A DNA stretch of 7,188 nt from Desulfobacteraceae bacterium (GTDB lineage Bacteria > Desulfobacterota > DSM-4660 > Desulfatiglandales > HGW-15): assembly GCA_003819975.1 (NCBI GenBank), contig RPPU01000233.1, positions 1-7,188 of the forward strand, read 5' to 3'. Under the pieces are notes generated by a model. The model was not told the DNA's origin. It saw only the letters and a list, made by a program, of their open reading frames with translations, and ran no database searches. The translations under genes were made by a program, and so were the position numbers. Positions 1 through 5,623 of this stretch are shown here, in pieces. How positions within the stretch are numbered: position 1 is the first letter of the stretch; the number at the start of each line of letters is the position of its first letter.

Positions 1-87
1 AAAGTGCGCCAAGTGCCGGAGCAGGTATGGATCAATAAACCGAATTTCAAAGAGCAGGAAAAACCGCTTGTTGTGAGCTTAAATTAA
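1..87 (+). CDS. C-terminal end of an unidentified protein (partial)
   Basis: Frame 1 is open from the window edge to a TAA at 85-87 and gives 28 residues ending in KPLVVSLN. The other two forward frames close sooner, at a TGA (74-76) and a TAA (36-38). The composition (charged and polar, with a VWINKPNF segment) is protein-like. Too little is present to assign a family. The gene converges on the WYL regulator with 19 bases between the stop codons. The only symmetry there is a short AT-rich palindrome (AAAACTAGTTTT, 86-97), with no convincing intrinsic terminator. Confidence 0.5.
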   Translation, partial: KVRQVPEQVWINKPNFKEQEKPLVVSLN

Positions 88-106
88 AACTAGTTTTGTC
101 CCATTT

Positions 107-1087
107 TTATTGACAGGTTCCGCTGGGCTTAACGACTCTTGCTTCAGGAATAAAGGATTTAGCCCAGGATTTGAATTCCTTGAAATCATCCAAGGTAACG
201 GTCATCCTAAATTTGCCTCGCAAAGGCTTGGAAAATTGCTGGCTGGGATGCCAATTCCGGGTCGAGATATACTCGAACAAACCCTGATCGAACTCGATCA
301 CCGCATTTTCCTGATTTTTGGGGTCTCCGGCAAAAACACCGAATCCGCCTTGAATGATCTTTTTCGGTTGATACTTCGGGGGATATTGAAAAGCCTGTTC
401 TTTCAAATAAACGGCATTTTTGATCTTTTCAATCCGGAACGTGCGGACTTCATTATATTCATCCACATGCGCCAGGAGATACAACACGGCTCCTTTGTGT
501 ATTAAAAACGTGTAAGGCCTGATGATATAGGTTTTGCTTTCCCCTTCTCCTTTTTCGTATTCTATTTCGAGTTTTAATTGCCTTAGGAGCCCTTGCAAAA
601 TTACATCCAACTGGTCATCTTTTTCTTTATAGTTTTTCTTCCCGAACCCGGTGTCCATGAATTTCCGGTCCAGATCTATTAACCATTTCCTCTCACGACT
701 CGATAGCCCTTCTTTCAGCTTATCCTTTAAATCCTCCAATCCTTCTTTAAGAACCGTACCGGACAGCAAATCCATCAGTTTCAAACCGATAACCATAGAA
801 GCCAATTGAAAAACCCCTGCGGATAAGCCCTGATTTTTATCGGTCAAAAACAATTCCTCTTTACCGTTTTGCCGGCTGATAGAGATAAAGTCATCCCCAT
901 TTTTACTGGAAAGCTCGGAATTCAATACTTTTAAATAACGTTGGATTGTCTTTTTTGAAATACCCAGGCGTTCAACGATATCCGTAATCGAGGGCGGACG
1001 TTGGGCCTCATAAAGCTCTTGGAGAATCCGCGCTATATTCATAGCCGCGCCATAAGTGGGTTTACGACTTTTTGGTTTGTCAGTCAT
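107..1087 (-). CDS. HTH-WYL-WCX transcriptional regulator
   Basis: Predicted DNA-binding repressor or activator of 326 residues, typical WYL-regulator length. A winged helix-turn-helix lies near the N-terminus (residues about 33-52, with ERLGISKKTIQRYL as turn and recognition helix). A helical linker follows, then a WYL domain (about 168-227) and a WCX-type C-terminal domain (about 249-322, with NWHPSQQ and a final VVKP). The signature triad reads L-Y-L (202-204), so the Trp is lost, but the FRIEKI strand typical of WYL domains is kept. WYL domains are known ligand- or nucleic-acid-sensing modules in regulators such as BrxR and CapW of defence islands. The gene is divergent from the AAA+ gene and a shared palindrome lies between them, which suggests autoregulation plus control of the neighbour. 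The start is uncertain: I chose ATG at 1087; TTG at 1126 would add 13 residues, and neither has a good ribosome site. Confidence 0.9.
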   Translation of the reverse strand: MTDKPKSRKPTYGAAMNIARILQELYEAQRPPSITDIVERLGISKKTIQRYLKVLNSELSSKNGDDFISISRQNGKEELFLTDKNQGLSAGVFQLASMVIGLKLMDLLSGTVLKEGLEDLKDKLKEGLSSRERKWLIDLDRKFMDTGFGKKNYKEKDDQLDVILQGLLRQLKLEIEYEKGEGESKTYIIRPYTFLIHKGAVLYLLAHVDEYNEVRTFRIEKIKNAVYLKEQAFQYPPKYQPKKIIQGGFGVFAGDPKNQENAVIEFDQGLFEYISTRNWHPSQQFSKPLRGKFRMTVTLDDFKEFKSWAKSFIPEARVVKPSGTCQ

Positions 1088-1197
1088 TGCAATAAGAGAA
1101 ATAGCCTTGATTGAGTCCGCATTCAACGCACAGATATTATTGAATATTTTGAATAAAATTCTTAAATCGGAATGATTTGATTCTATGCCCCGCTTAA

Positions 1198-1239
1198 GGA
1201 CAACGGTTGTCTAATTATACCTGTATAATAATGGACAAT
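1198..1239. promoter_or_regulatory. Divergent control region with three GACAA half-sites (candidate operator)
   Basis: GACAAC-G-GTTGTC (1199-1211) is a perfect 6-1-6 palindrome. A third GACAA copy sits at 1234-1238, so GTTGTC and GACAA also frame the central palindrome at 1214-1229. The two GGACAA copies (1198-1203 and 1233-1238) are in the same orientation, 35 bp apart. Clustered inverted and direct half-sites between a WYL regulator and a divergent operon are what an autoregulatory operator looks like. Assignment to the WYL protein is inference. Confidence 0.55.
1214..1229. promoter_or_regulatory. Palindrome carrying back-to-back -10 hexamers
   Basis: ATTATAC-CT-GTATAAT is a perfect 7-2-7 inverted repeat. 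It contains TATAAT on the forward strand (1224-1229), pointing at the AAA+ gene, and TATAAT on the reverse strand (1219-1214), pointing at the WYL gene. The forward start site would be near 1236, giving a leader of about 83 bases to the ATG at 1319. No good -35 hexamer lies at 16-18 bp on the forward side; the reverse side has only TTGTAT at 18 bp. Both promoters may therefore be weak or activator-dependent, or the site may be purely an operator. Confidence 0.5.
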
Positions 1240-1307
1240 ACAAATGAATTTTTACCGGTCATTTTCGCGTTCATGGATCGCTAAGGATATTGAAAACGAA
1301 TCAAGCC

Positions 1308-1312
1308 AGGAG
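1308..1312 (+). promoter_or_regulatory. Ribosome binding site deciding the AAA+ start
   Basis: AGGAG lies 6 bases before the ATG at 1319. The in-frame ATG at 1244 has no such site and would start only about 8 bases after the predicted transcript start, so 1319 is preferred. Confidence 0.75.
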
Positions 1313-1318
1313 CTTTAT

Positions 1319-3628
1319 ATGTCAAAATCGAATTCTCTGAAAAAAAGAAAACAATCCCGCAGGCCCAAAGTATTGAACTTAGCGGGACTGCCCCATAAAA
1401 CGCGCGGCCAGGACGATAAGTTTCTCCTGGCCTTACGCCTGGCCTATGCTTTACGCGCTATGGAAATTTTTAACGACTCCAGTCAAGAAAGATTTCAATA
1501 TTTTTATGCGCTTTTGGGCCCAGGTTATCGGCAACCATTTTTTAAAACCATCCGCGATCGGATTTACCGTCGCATAAGTGCTGCAAGCGCAGCGCTTATG
1601 GATGCCGACGCAAGCGACGAGGCTTGGCCTGTCTCTTATAAAACGCTTTTAAACGAATCGATCGACCTGCTGGAAACCGGCGCAAATTTAAGCCGCCTCT
1701 GTATCAATAAAAAAGCAGCTAAGATCATCAACATTATTTTCAAAGATCTTTTTATTCAAAAACTCGAGACGCTAAAAACATCCGAATCAGCACCGATCGA
1801 AAACCACTTCACGGAACTTAAAAATATTTTCAAGCTCAACCCGGCTGAACTCAAGATTATCGAAATCGGTTATCTGTGGAATATCGACTCAACTTTCAAC
1901 GATTATTTCATGGATTACTTAAAGCTGAAGGAAATTCAGGCCAACGTGGTCAACTTGGCCCGGTTACTCGATCAAAAACAGGATGCCATTGTCAACGCCC
2001 TTGATTTGAACGGCATTTTAGTGTCCGGAAATTTTTTTCATAGCGACGGCCGTAATTCGGACGGAAGCCTTGAAAGCCTGCAATACAAAACCGTCTCTTT
2101 TTTATCCGGGAGTCTCAAGGGCTGCATCACCGACAGCCTTTTCACCGAATATACCGGTACCGATGTTCTGCCGATAAGTAAATTCCATGCTGATAAAGAC
2201 AAGGTCGCCTTGCTGAAAAAATTATTAACCTCCTCCCCAGGAATGAACATCCTGCTTTACGGCACCCCGGGTACCGGTAAAACCGAATTCACCAAATCCA
2301 TGGGCCGACACCTTAAAAAACGGGTGTATTTTATAACCCAAGGTGACGGCGAAGGCGTGGCGGAACGGCGGCAGGCGATCATGGCCTGTATGAATACCGT
2401 AAAACCGGAAGATTCCATCATCGTTGTCGATGAGGCCGACCGGCTGCTCAACAGTATATTTTCTTTTTTTACGGGCGGCGAAAAGATTGAAAAAGCTTGG
2501 ATCAACCGGTTGCTGGAAGAATCCAAGGCTAAAATCATTTGGATCTCCAATGCCGTTGACTATACCGAGGAATCGGTGCTGCGGCGGTTCAACTACAGTA
2601 TGAAATTTAAACGGTTCACCAAAAAAGAACGCCAAGAGATCTGGAGGACCCAATTAGTAAAAAACAATCTCTTAAAACGATTTTCAGATGACGATATCGA
2701 GCAATTGTCCCAAACCTATCCAGTCAGCGCCGGAGCTGTTTCCAATGCCTTGCGAGACGTGCAAGCGACTTTAAAAAGCAACCCGTCTTGCGGCAAAGAC
2801 GAGATTATCAAGGGATTGGGCCTTATCCTGGAAAGTCATGCCACGCTCCTGTTCGGCGAAAAACCGAAAGCCGCGCGGGTAAACGCCAAAAATTATTCGA
2901 TTGCCGGTCTGAATACGGATGCCGATTTAAACGACATTCACCACACCCTTAAAGAGTTCTTGATTCATTTGGAGAAACAGGAAGAACCCCTGATTAAAAA
3001 CATGAACCTTTTGCTTTATGGCCCGGCCGGCACCGGAAAAACCGAATACGCTAAATTTTTGAGCCGCGATCTTAAAAAAGATCTGGTTACCAAGCGGGCC
3101 AGCGATCTGATCTCGCCTTATATCGGCATGACGGAGAAATACATAAAATCCGCCTTTGAGGAAGCGGGGCATGAAGAAGCAATCCTTTTCATTGACGAGG
3201 CGGACAGCTTTTTGATCAACCGCGAGAGCGCGCTGCGTTCCTGGGAGATCAGCCAGACCAACGAACTCTTGACCCAGATGGAGAATTTCAAGGGTGTTTT
3301 CATCTCCTCCACGAATTTTCAAGATAATCTCGATAAGGCCTCCCTGCGGCGGTTCAATCTTAAAATCGGTTTTGATTATCTTAAACCGGAAGGCTGCCTC
3401 ACTTTTTTTAAAAAAGTCCTTTCCGACCTGATCCAAGATCAACCGGACGACGCGAACATTCAAGCGGCTTTTCAGGGGATCGACCGGCTCACTCCCGGAG
3501 ATTTCAAAGTGGTATGGCAAAAAAACGCTTTTAAATCGGATAAAATTTCTTTCGCGGCCATCAAGGCGCAACTTATTAATGAAATCAAAACCCGGGATAA
3601 TGCCTGGGCAAAAAAGCTGGGCTTTTAA
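1319..3628 (+). CDS. Double AAA+ ATPase (Cdc48/SpoVK-like tandem ATPase)
   Basis: Cytosolic protein of 769 residues with two AAA+ modules, expected to form a hexameric ATP-driven remodeller or unfoldase. A basic N-terminus (KKRKQSRRPK) and a largely helical region of about 300 residues with no family I recognise come first. Domain 1 has Walker A GTPGTGKT (315-322), Walker B VVDEAD (D371, E372), sensor-1 Asn411 and an LRRF arginine pair (422-423). Domain 2 has Walker A GPAGTGKT (568-575), a pore loop PYIG (600-603) followed by a TEKYIKSAF helix, Walker B FIDEAD (D626, E627), sensor-1 Asn666 and LRRF (677-678). Both sites look catalytically complete. Domain 1 lacks the aromatic-Gly pore loop and has QGDGEG (341-346) there. 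There is no signal peptide or membrane segment. It is divergent from the WYL regulator and 84 bases before the TPR gene. The family (COG0464-like) is clear; the substrate is unknown. An upstream ATG at 1244 would add 25 residues. Confidence 0.93.
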   Translation: MSKSNSLKKRKQSRRPKVLNLAGLPHKTRGQDDKFLLALRLAYALRAMEIFNDSSQERFQYFYALLGPGYRQPFFKTIRDRIYRRISAASAALMDADASDEAWPVSYKTLLNESIDLLETGANLSRLCINKKAAKIINIIFKDLFIQKLETLKTSESAPIENHFTELKNIFKLNPAELKIIEIGYLWNIDSTFNDYFMDYLKLKEIQANVVNLARLLDQKQDAIVNALDLNGILVSGNFFHSDGRNSDGSLESLQYKTVSFLSGSLKGCITDSLFTEYTGTDVLPISKFHADKDKVALLKKLLTSSPGMNILLYGTPGTGKTEFTKSMGRHLKKRVYFITQGDGEGVAERRQAIMACMNTVKPEDSIIVVDEADRLLNSIFSFFTGGEKIEKAWINRLLEESKAKIIWISNAVDYTEESVLRRFNYSMKFKRFTKKERQEIWRTQLVKNNLLKRFSDDDIEQLSQTYPVSAGAVSNALRDVQATLKSNPSCGKDEIIKGLGLILESHATLLFGEKPKAARVNAKNYSIAGLNTDADLNDIHHTLKEFLIHLEKQEEPLIKNMNLLLYGPAGTGKTEYAKFLSRDLKKDLVTKRASDLISPYIGMTEKYIKSAFEEAGHEEAILFIDEADSFLINRESALRSWEISQTNELLTQMENFKGVFISSTNFQDNLDKASLRRFNLKIGFDYLKPEGCLTFFKKVLSDLIQDQPDDANIQAAFQGIDRLTPGDFKVVWQKNAFKSDKISFAAIKAQLINEIKTRDNAWAKKLGF
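1573..1600 (+). repeat. Strong intragenic hairpin in the AAA+ gene
   Basis: Two 12-base arms (1573-1584 and 1589-1600) around an AAGC loop pair along their whole length, with a single G.U wobble in RNA. It lies about 255 bases into the coding sequence and encodes an Ala/Ser-rich stretch (ISAASAALM), which may explain it in part. Confidence 0.5.
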
Positions 3629-3712
3629 ATGGGAGAGGCAGGTTTAAAACCCCTACAGCCTGCGTCTACCATCGCCAATAAATTGTCGATATCCTTAAAA
3701 TGAAGGCGCTAT

Positions 3713-4861
3713 ATGAAACAAGAACCAAAACACGATTATATCTATTTTTTGTACAATTTTAACGCTAAGAACAAAATAAGCCGGATCGGCTTTTTAAAGG
3801 ATTGCCAAGATATCAATGCGATCATGAATAAACTGATTAACCCACCTGTTTCACCAAACCATTTTCCCATGGCCCTCGTTTTTCAAATCCATGATTCCGA
3901 ACATTATTTTAAAGAGTTATATCGCACATTGGAACCCTATCTGCTGGACCCCCAAAAATGTTATCTTTTCGTCGGTCTCGAAACGGCTATGGAGGCGATC
4001 GAAAAAACATGCGGCCTTGAAATGCATTTATATCCTTATAATGCCTTGGCCTATTTCAATATAGGGAAATACTATGATGACCGTGACCAATTTGAAAAGG
4101 CCGTCAAATATTACGATCAAGCAGCCCAAGTCGACCCTCACGGCAGTGAAGGGTCCATGGCCCGCTGGATGTGCGCCAGCGCCTATTCCTCTCAGGGCAA
4201 ACGGAAAAGAGCATTAGCGGAATATACCCTGGGCATCCGGGCCCATTCTCACGACCCTGCTCGATTTTATCATGGCCGGGCCGAACTTTATCTGGAATTG
4301 AAACAATACGATAAAGCCTTTATTGATTTCAAAAATGCGATCCGCTTTGCCGACAACCGCGATCTGGAGAAATACCACTTTGACTTCAGTCAGGCTTATT
4401 ATGTTTGCCGTAAATATAAAAAAGCTCTGGCTGAAATAAACCGTTCTTTGCATTTATTTTATAAGAATAGACGGCATGCTGCATCTTATTTAGATGAGGA
4501 AACAGATCGATTGGAAAACGATTTTTGGTTATCGATCATTTTAATAAAGAGAGGCAAGATATTGCTCAGGTTAAATGAGCTCGAAAGAGCCGCAGCGGAT
4601 TTTAAAAAATCAATTGAACTCGCGGAGGATTCCGAAGCATGCCACTATTTGGGGAACATCTATCGATCCATGGGCGATCATCAAGCAGCTCAAGCGCATT
4701 GGCAAACCGCCGCACGAATAGGAGATAAAAAATGCGCGAAAAAATTGGCGAAGTTTTACCCCATCGCGTTTGACACGTTTCAAAAGCGATATCGAGATAC
4801 TATGACTCCTTTCACTATCAGGATTGGATTTTGGGAAATCGAGGGTGAATGTTATTGTTAG
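3713..4861 (+). CDS. TPR protein with N-terminal degenerate GIY-YIG-like (MUG113/T5orf172-type) domain
   Basis: 382 residues, predicted cytosolic. Residues about 8-100 follow the layout of MUG113/T5orf172 GIY-YIG domains: a YIYFLYNF strand (first motif), then ISRIG (22-26, second motif), a helix ending in NKL, and a KELYRTLEPY helix leading to YLFVGLETAMEAI. The residues expected to be catalytic are not where the family has them: no Arg in the helix near 34-41, and Phe66 and Tyr70 where Glu and His are usual. The domain is therefore probably a binding module. About six TPR units follow (roughly 106-140, 147-181, 183-216, 219-250, 271-306 and 308-341; the last is SEL1-like), forming a protein-binding solenoid. 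GAAGG (3702-3706) sits 6 bases before the ATG. The 84-base gap after the ATPase has no terminator or promoter that I can see, so the two are probably co-transcribed. The TPR call is firm; the N-terminal call rests on pattern reading. Confidence 0.85.
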   Translation: MKQEPKHDYIYFLYNFNAKNKISRIGFLKDCQDINAIMNKLINPPVSPNHFPMALVFQIHDSEHYFKELYRTLEPYLLDPQKCYLFVGLETAMEAIEKTCGLEMHLYPYNALAYFNIGKYYDDRDQFEKAVKYYDQAAQVDPHGSEGSMARWMCASAYSSQGKRKRALAEYTLGIRAHSHDPARFYHGRAELYLELKQYDKAFIDFKNAIRFADNRDLEKYHFDFSQAYYVCRKYKKALAEINRSLHLFYKNRRHAASYLDEETDRLENDFWLSIILIKRGKILLRLNELERAAADFKKSIELAEDSEACHYLGNIYRSMGDHQAAQAHWQTAARIGDKKCAKKLAKFYPIAFDTFQKRYRDTMTPFTIRIGFWEIEGECYC

Positions 4862-5034
4862 TTGAAAAGTTGCAAAAGAAGAGCGGGGAGAGTGGTTCCC
4901 GCATATTCTTAATTTTTTCAGGGAACCCCCCTATCCCTTTGGGCTTGGTAATGGTCAACGAGGAATTGCAAAATGAACATATGAAATTGATAGGAGCAAA
5001 ACATGATTGTAAAATAAAATTAAAGGACAAATAA
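4849..5034 (+). CDS. Doubtful small ORF (61 codons)
   Basis: The ORF overlaps the end of the TPR gene by 13 bases. GAGGG (4841-4845) is only 3 bases before its ATG. The product has no family I recognise: a charged start, a middle segment with SGNPPIPLG, and a Lys-rich tail. Against it, the promoter for the next gene (4987-5015) lies inside its 3' part and an inverted repeat (4894-4927) inside its 5' part. The stretch may simply be the untranslated 3' region of the TPR operon. Confidence 0.2.
   Translation: MLLLVEKLQKKSGESGSRIFLIFSGNPPIPLGLVMVNEELQNEHMKLIGAKHDCKIKLKDK
4894..4927. repeat. Inverted repeat after the TPR gene
   Basis: GGTTCCC (4894-4900) and GGGAACC (4921-4927) form a 7-bp stem around a 20-base AT-rich loop. 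The stem is followed by a C run, not a T run, so it is not a standard intrinsic terminator. It could end or stabilise the upstream transcript. Confidence 0.35.
4987..5015 (+). promoter_or_regulatory. Predicted sigma70-type promoter for the small gene at 5080
   Basis: TTGATA (4987-4992) and TAAAAT (5010-5015) each match the consensus at five of six positions and are 17 bases apart. Transcription would start near 5022, leaving a leader of about 58 bases. This suggests the small gene is expressed independently of the AAA+/TPR operon. Confidence 0.6.
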
Positions 5035-5079
5035 AAATACACATTTACAAATTTCTCGGTAAAAACAAAAAGGGGGAAA

Positions 5080-5448
5080 ATGAAAAAATCAATTGCGGTA
5101 TCAAGAGGAGTAGTTGTCTTAGATTATAATGTAAAACAATTAGAGACTCTTCTGTCCGATAGGAATATTATAGTTATTGTGTTAGAAAAAAATTGTTCTT
5201 GGGAACAAATTCGCCGTTATGTGGCCCAGCGTTTATTTATAACAAGGAATTCTAAACGTTTCCTATATGATATTCCTTCTTTCGAATGCGGCTTAATTGC
5301 CGTAGAAAATGTCGATAAAGACATTGATGAATTAGCTAAGAATATTTCCAGGCTTATAAGCAAATTACGTTTATGCGCCATACGCCACGGCTTTCTTCTA
5401 AAGCTGAACAAAAATGGTAAATACACCTTTAAAGATATGACGGAATAA
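5080..5448 (+). CDS. Small protein, possibly a degenerate PIN-like (DUF5615-type) protein
   Basis: 122 residues, no signal peptide or membrane helix. AGGGGG (5071-5076) lies just before the ATG and a good promoter precedes it, so it is very likely a real gene. The pattern VVVLDYN (D15), then a stretch with alternating strands, then RLFITRNSKRF (51-61) and ECGLIAVENV (69-78), resembles the core of DUF5615/Mut7-C-like PIN proteins (LDEN, then RxxxTxDxDF, then GIIxL). If so, the second acidic pair is replaced by Asn57 and Lys59, so nuclease activity is doubtful. The C-terminal half is helical and basic, ending in KLNKNGKYTFKDM. The gene is visibly AT-richer than its neighbours (about one third G+C in a sampled 60-base line), which suggests separate acquisition. 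No partner that looks like an antitoxin adjoins it. The family call is tentative. Confidence 0.75.
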   Translation: MKKSIAVSRGVVVLDYNVKQLETLLSDRNIIVIVLEKNCSWEQIRRYVAQRLFITRNSKRFLYDIPSFECGLIAVENVDKDIDELAKNISRLISKLRLCAIRHGFLLKLNKNGKYTFKDMTE

Positions 5449-5566
5449 ATTACATAATTGAATTTTTGCGCTTGAAGTTTTTTTCAGCCCAAAAAATCCG
5501 AGTTATCCCATGCTTATCGCTCCTGTTCGATCGCTTTGCTTTTATTTGTAACGGGAGTTAATATAA

Positions 5567-5623
5567 ATGGAAGCGGTTACCTTTTGTCACTCATTTTTAG
5601 CTTATTATGCGGAGGCACCATGA
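5567..5623 (+). CDS. Possible leader peptide ORF coupled to the nuclease gene
   Basis: 18 codons starting at an ATG that follows GGGAG (5553-5557) by 9 bases. Its TGA (5621-5623) overlaps the ATG of the nuclease gene (5620-5622) in an ATGA arrangement, and the nuclease ribosome site lies inside it. That geometry fits translational coupling. The peptide (MEAVTFCHSFLAYYAEAP) has no family I recognise. It may be chance. Confidence 0.3.
   Translation: MEAVTFCHSFLAYYAEAP
5611..5615 (+). promoter_or_regulatory. Ribosome binding site deciding the nuclease start
   Basis: GGAGG is 4 bases before the ATG at 5620. The frame is open back to 5536, but that extension encodes a hydrophobic stretch unrelated to the family and has no ribosome site. 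DUF2779 proteins typically begin close to the LSKSKF segment, which supports 5620. Confidence 0.75.

Noticed and set aside
86..97. AAAACTAGTTTT palindrome as a terminator between convergent genes
   Set aside because: It is AT-rich with no loop and no GC stem, so it is unlikely to terminate transcription.
110..505. Forward open frame of 131 codons
   Set aside because: It lies opposite the WYL and WCX domains of a clear gene, with no ribosome site or recognisable family.
2225..3571. Several reverse-strand open frames of up to 214 codons across the AAA+ gene
   Set aside because: They are antisense to conserved Walker A, Walker B and pore-loop codons and show no domain of their own.
3629..3703. 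24-codon forward ORF between the AAA+ and TPR genes
   Set aside because: It begins directly after the AAA+ stop codon but has no ribosome site and no recognisable sequence. It is probably spacer.
4133..4155. Hairpin GACCCTCAC / GTG-A-AGGGTC inside the TPR gene
   Set aside because: The stem is interrupted by a bulge and is within what chance gives in coding DNA.
4818..5042. Reverse-strand frame of 74 codons in the gap after the TPR gene
   Set aside because: It has a GTG start with no ribosome site, overlaps the TPR gene end, and matches no family.
5536..5564. Weak promoter TTGCTT-17-TAATAT before the nuclease gene
   Set aside because: Only three and four consensus matches, and a start near 5570 would cut off the possible leader ORF.
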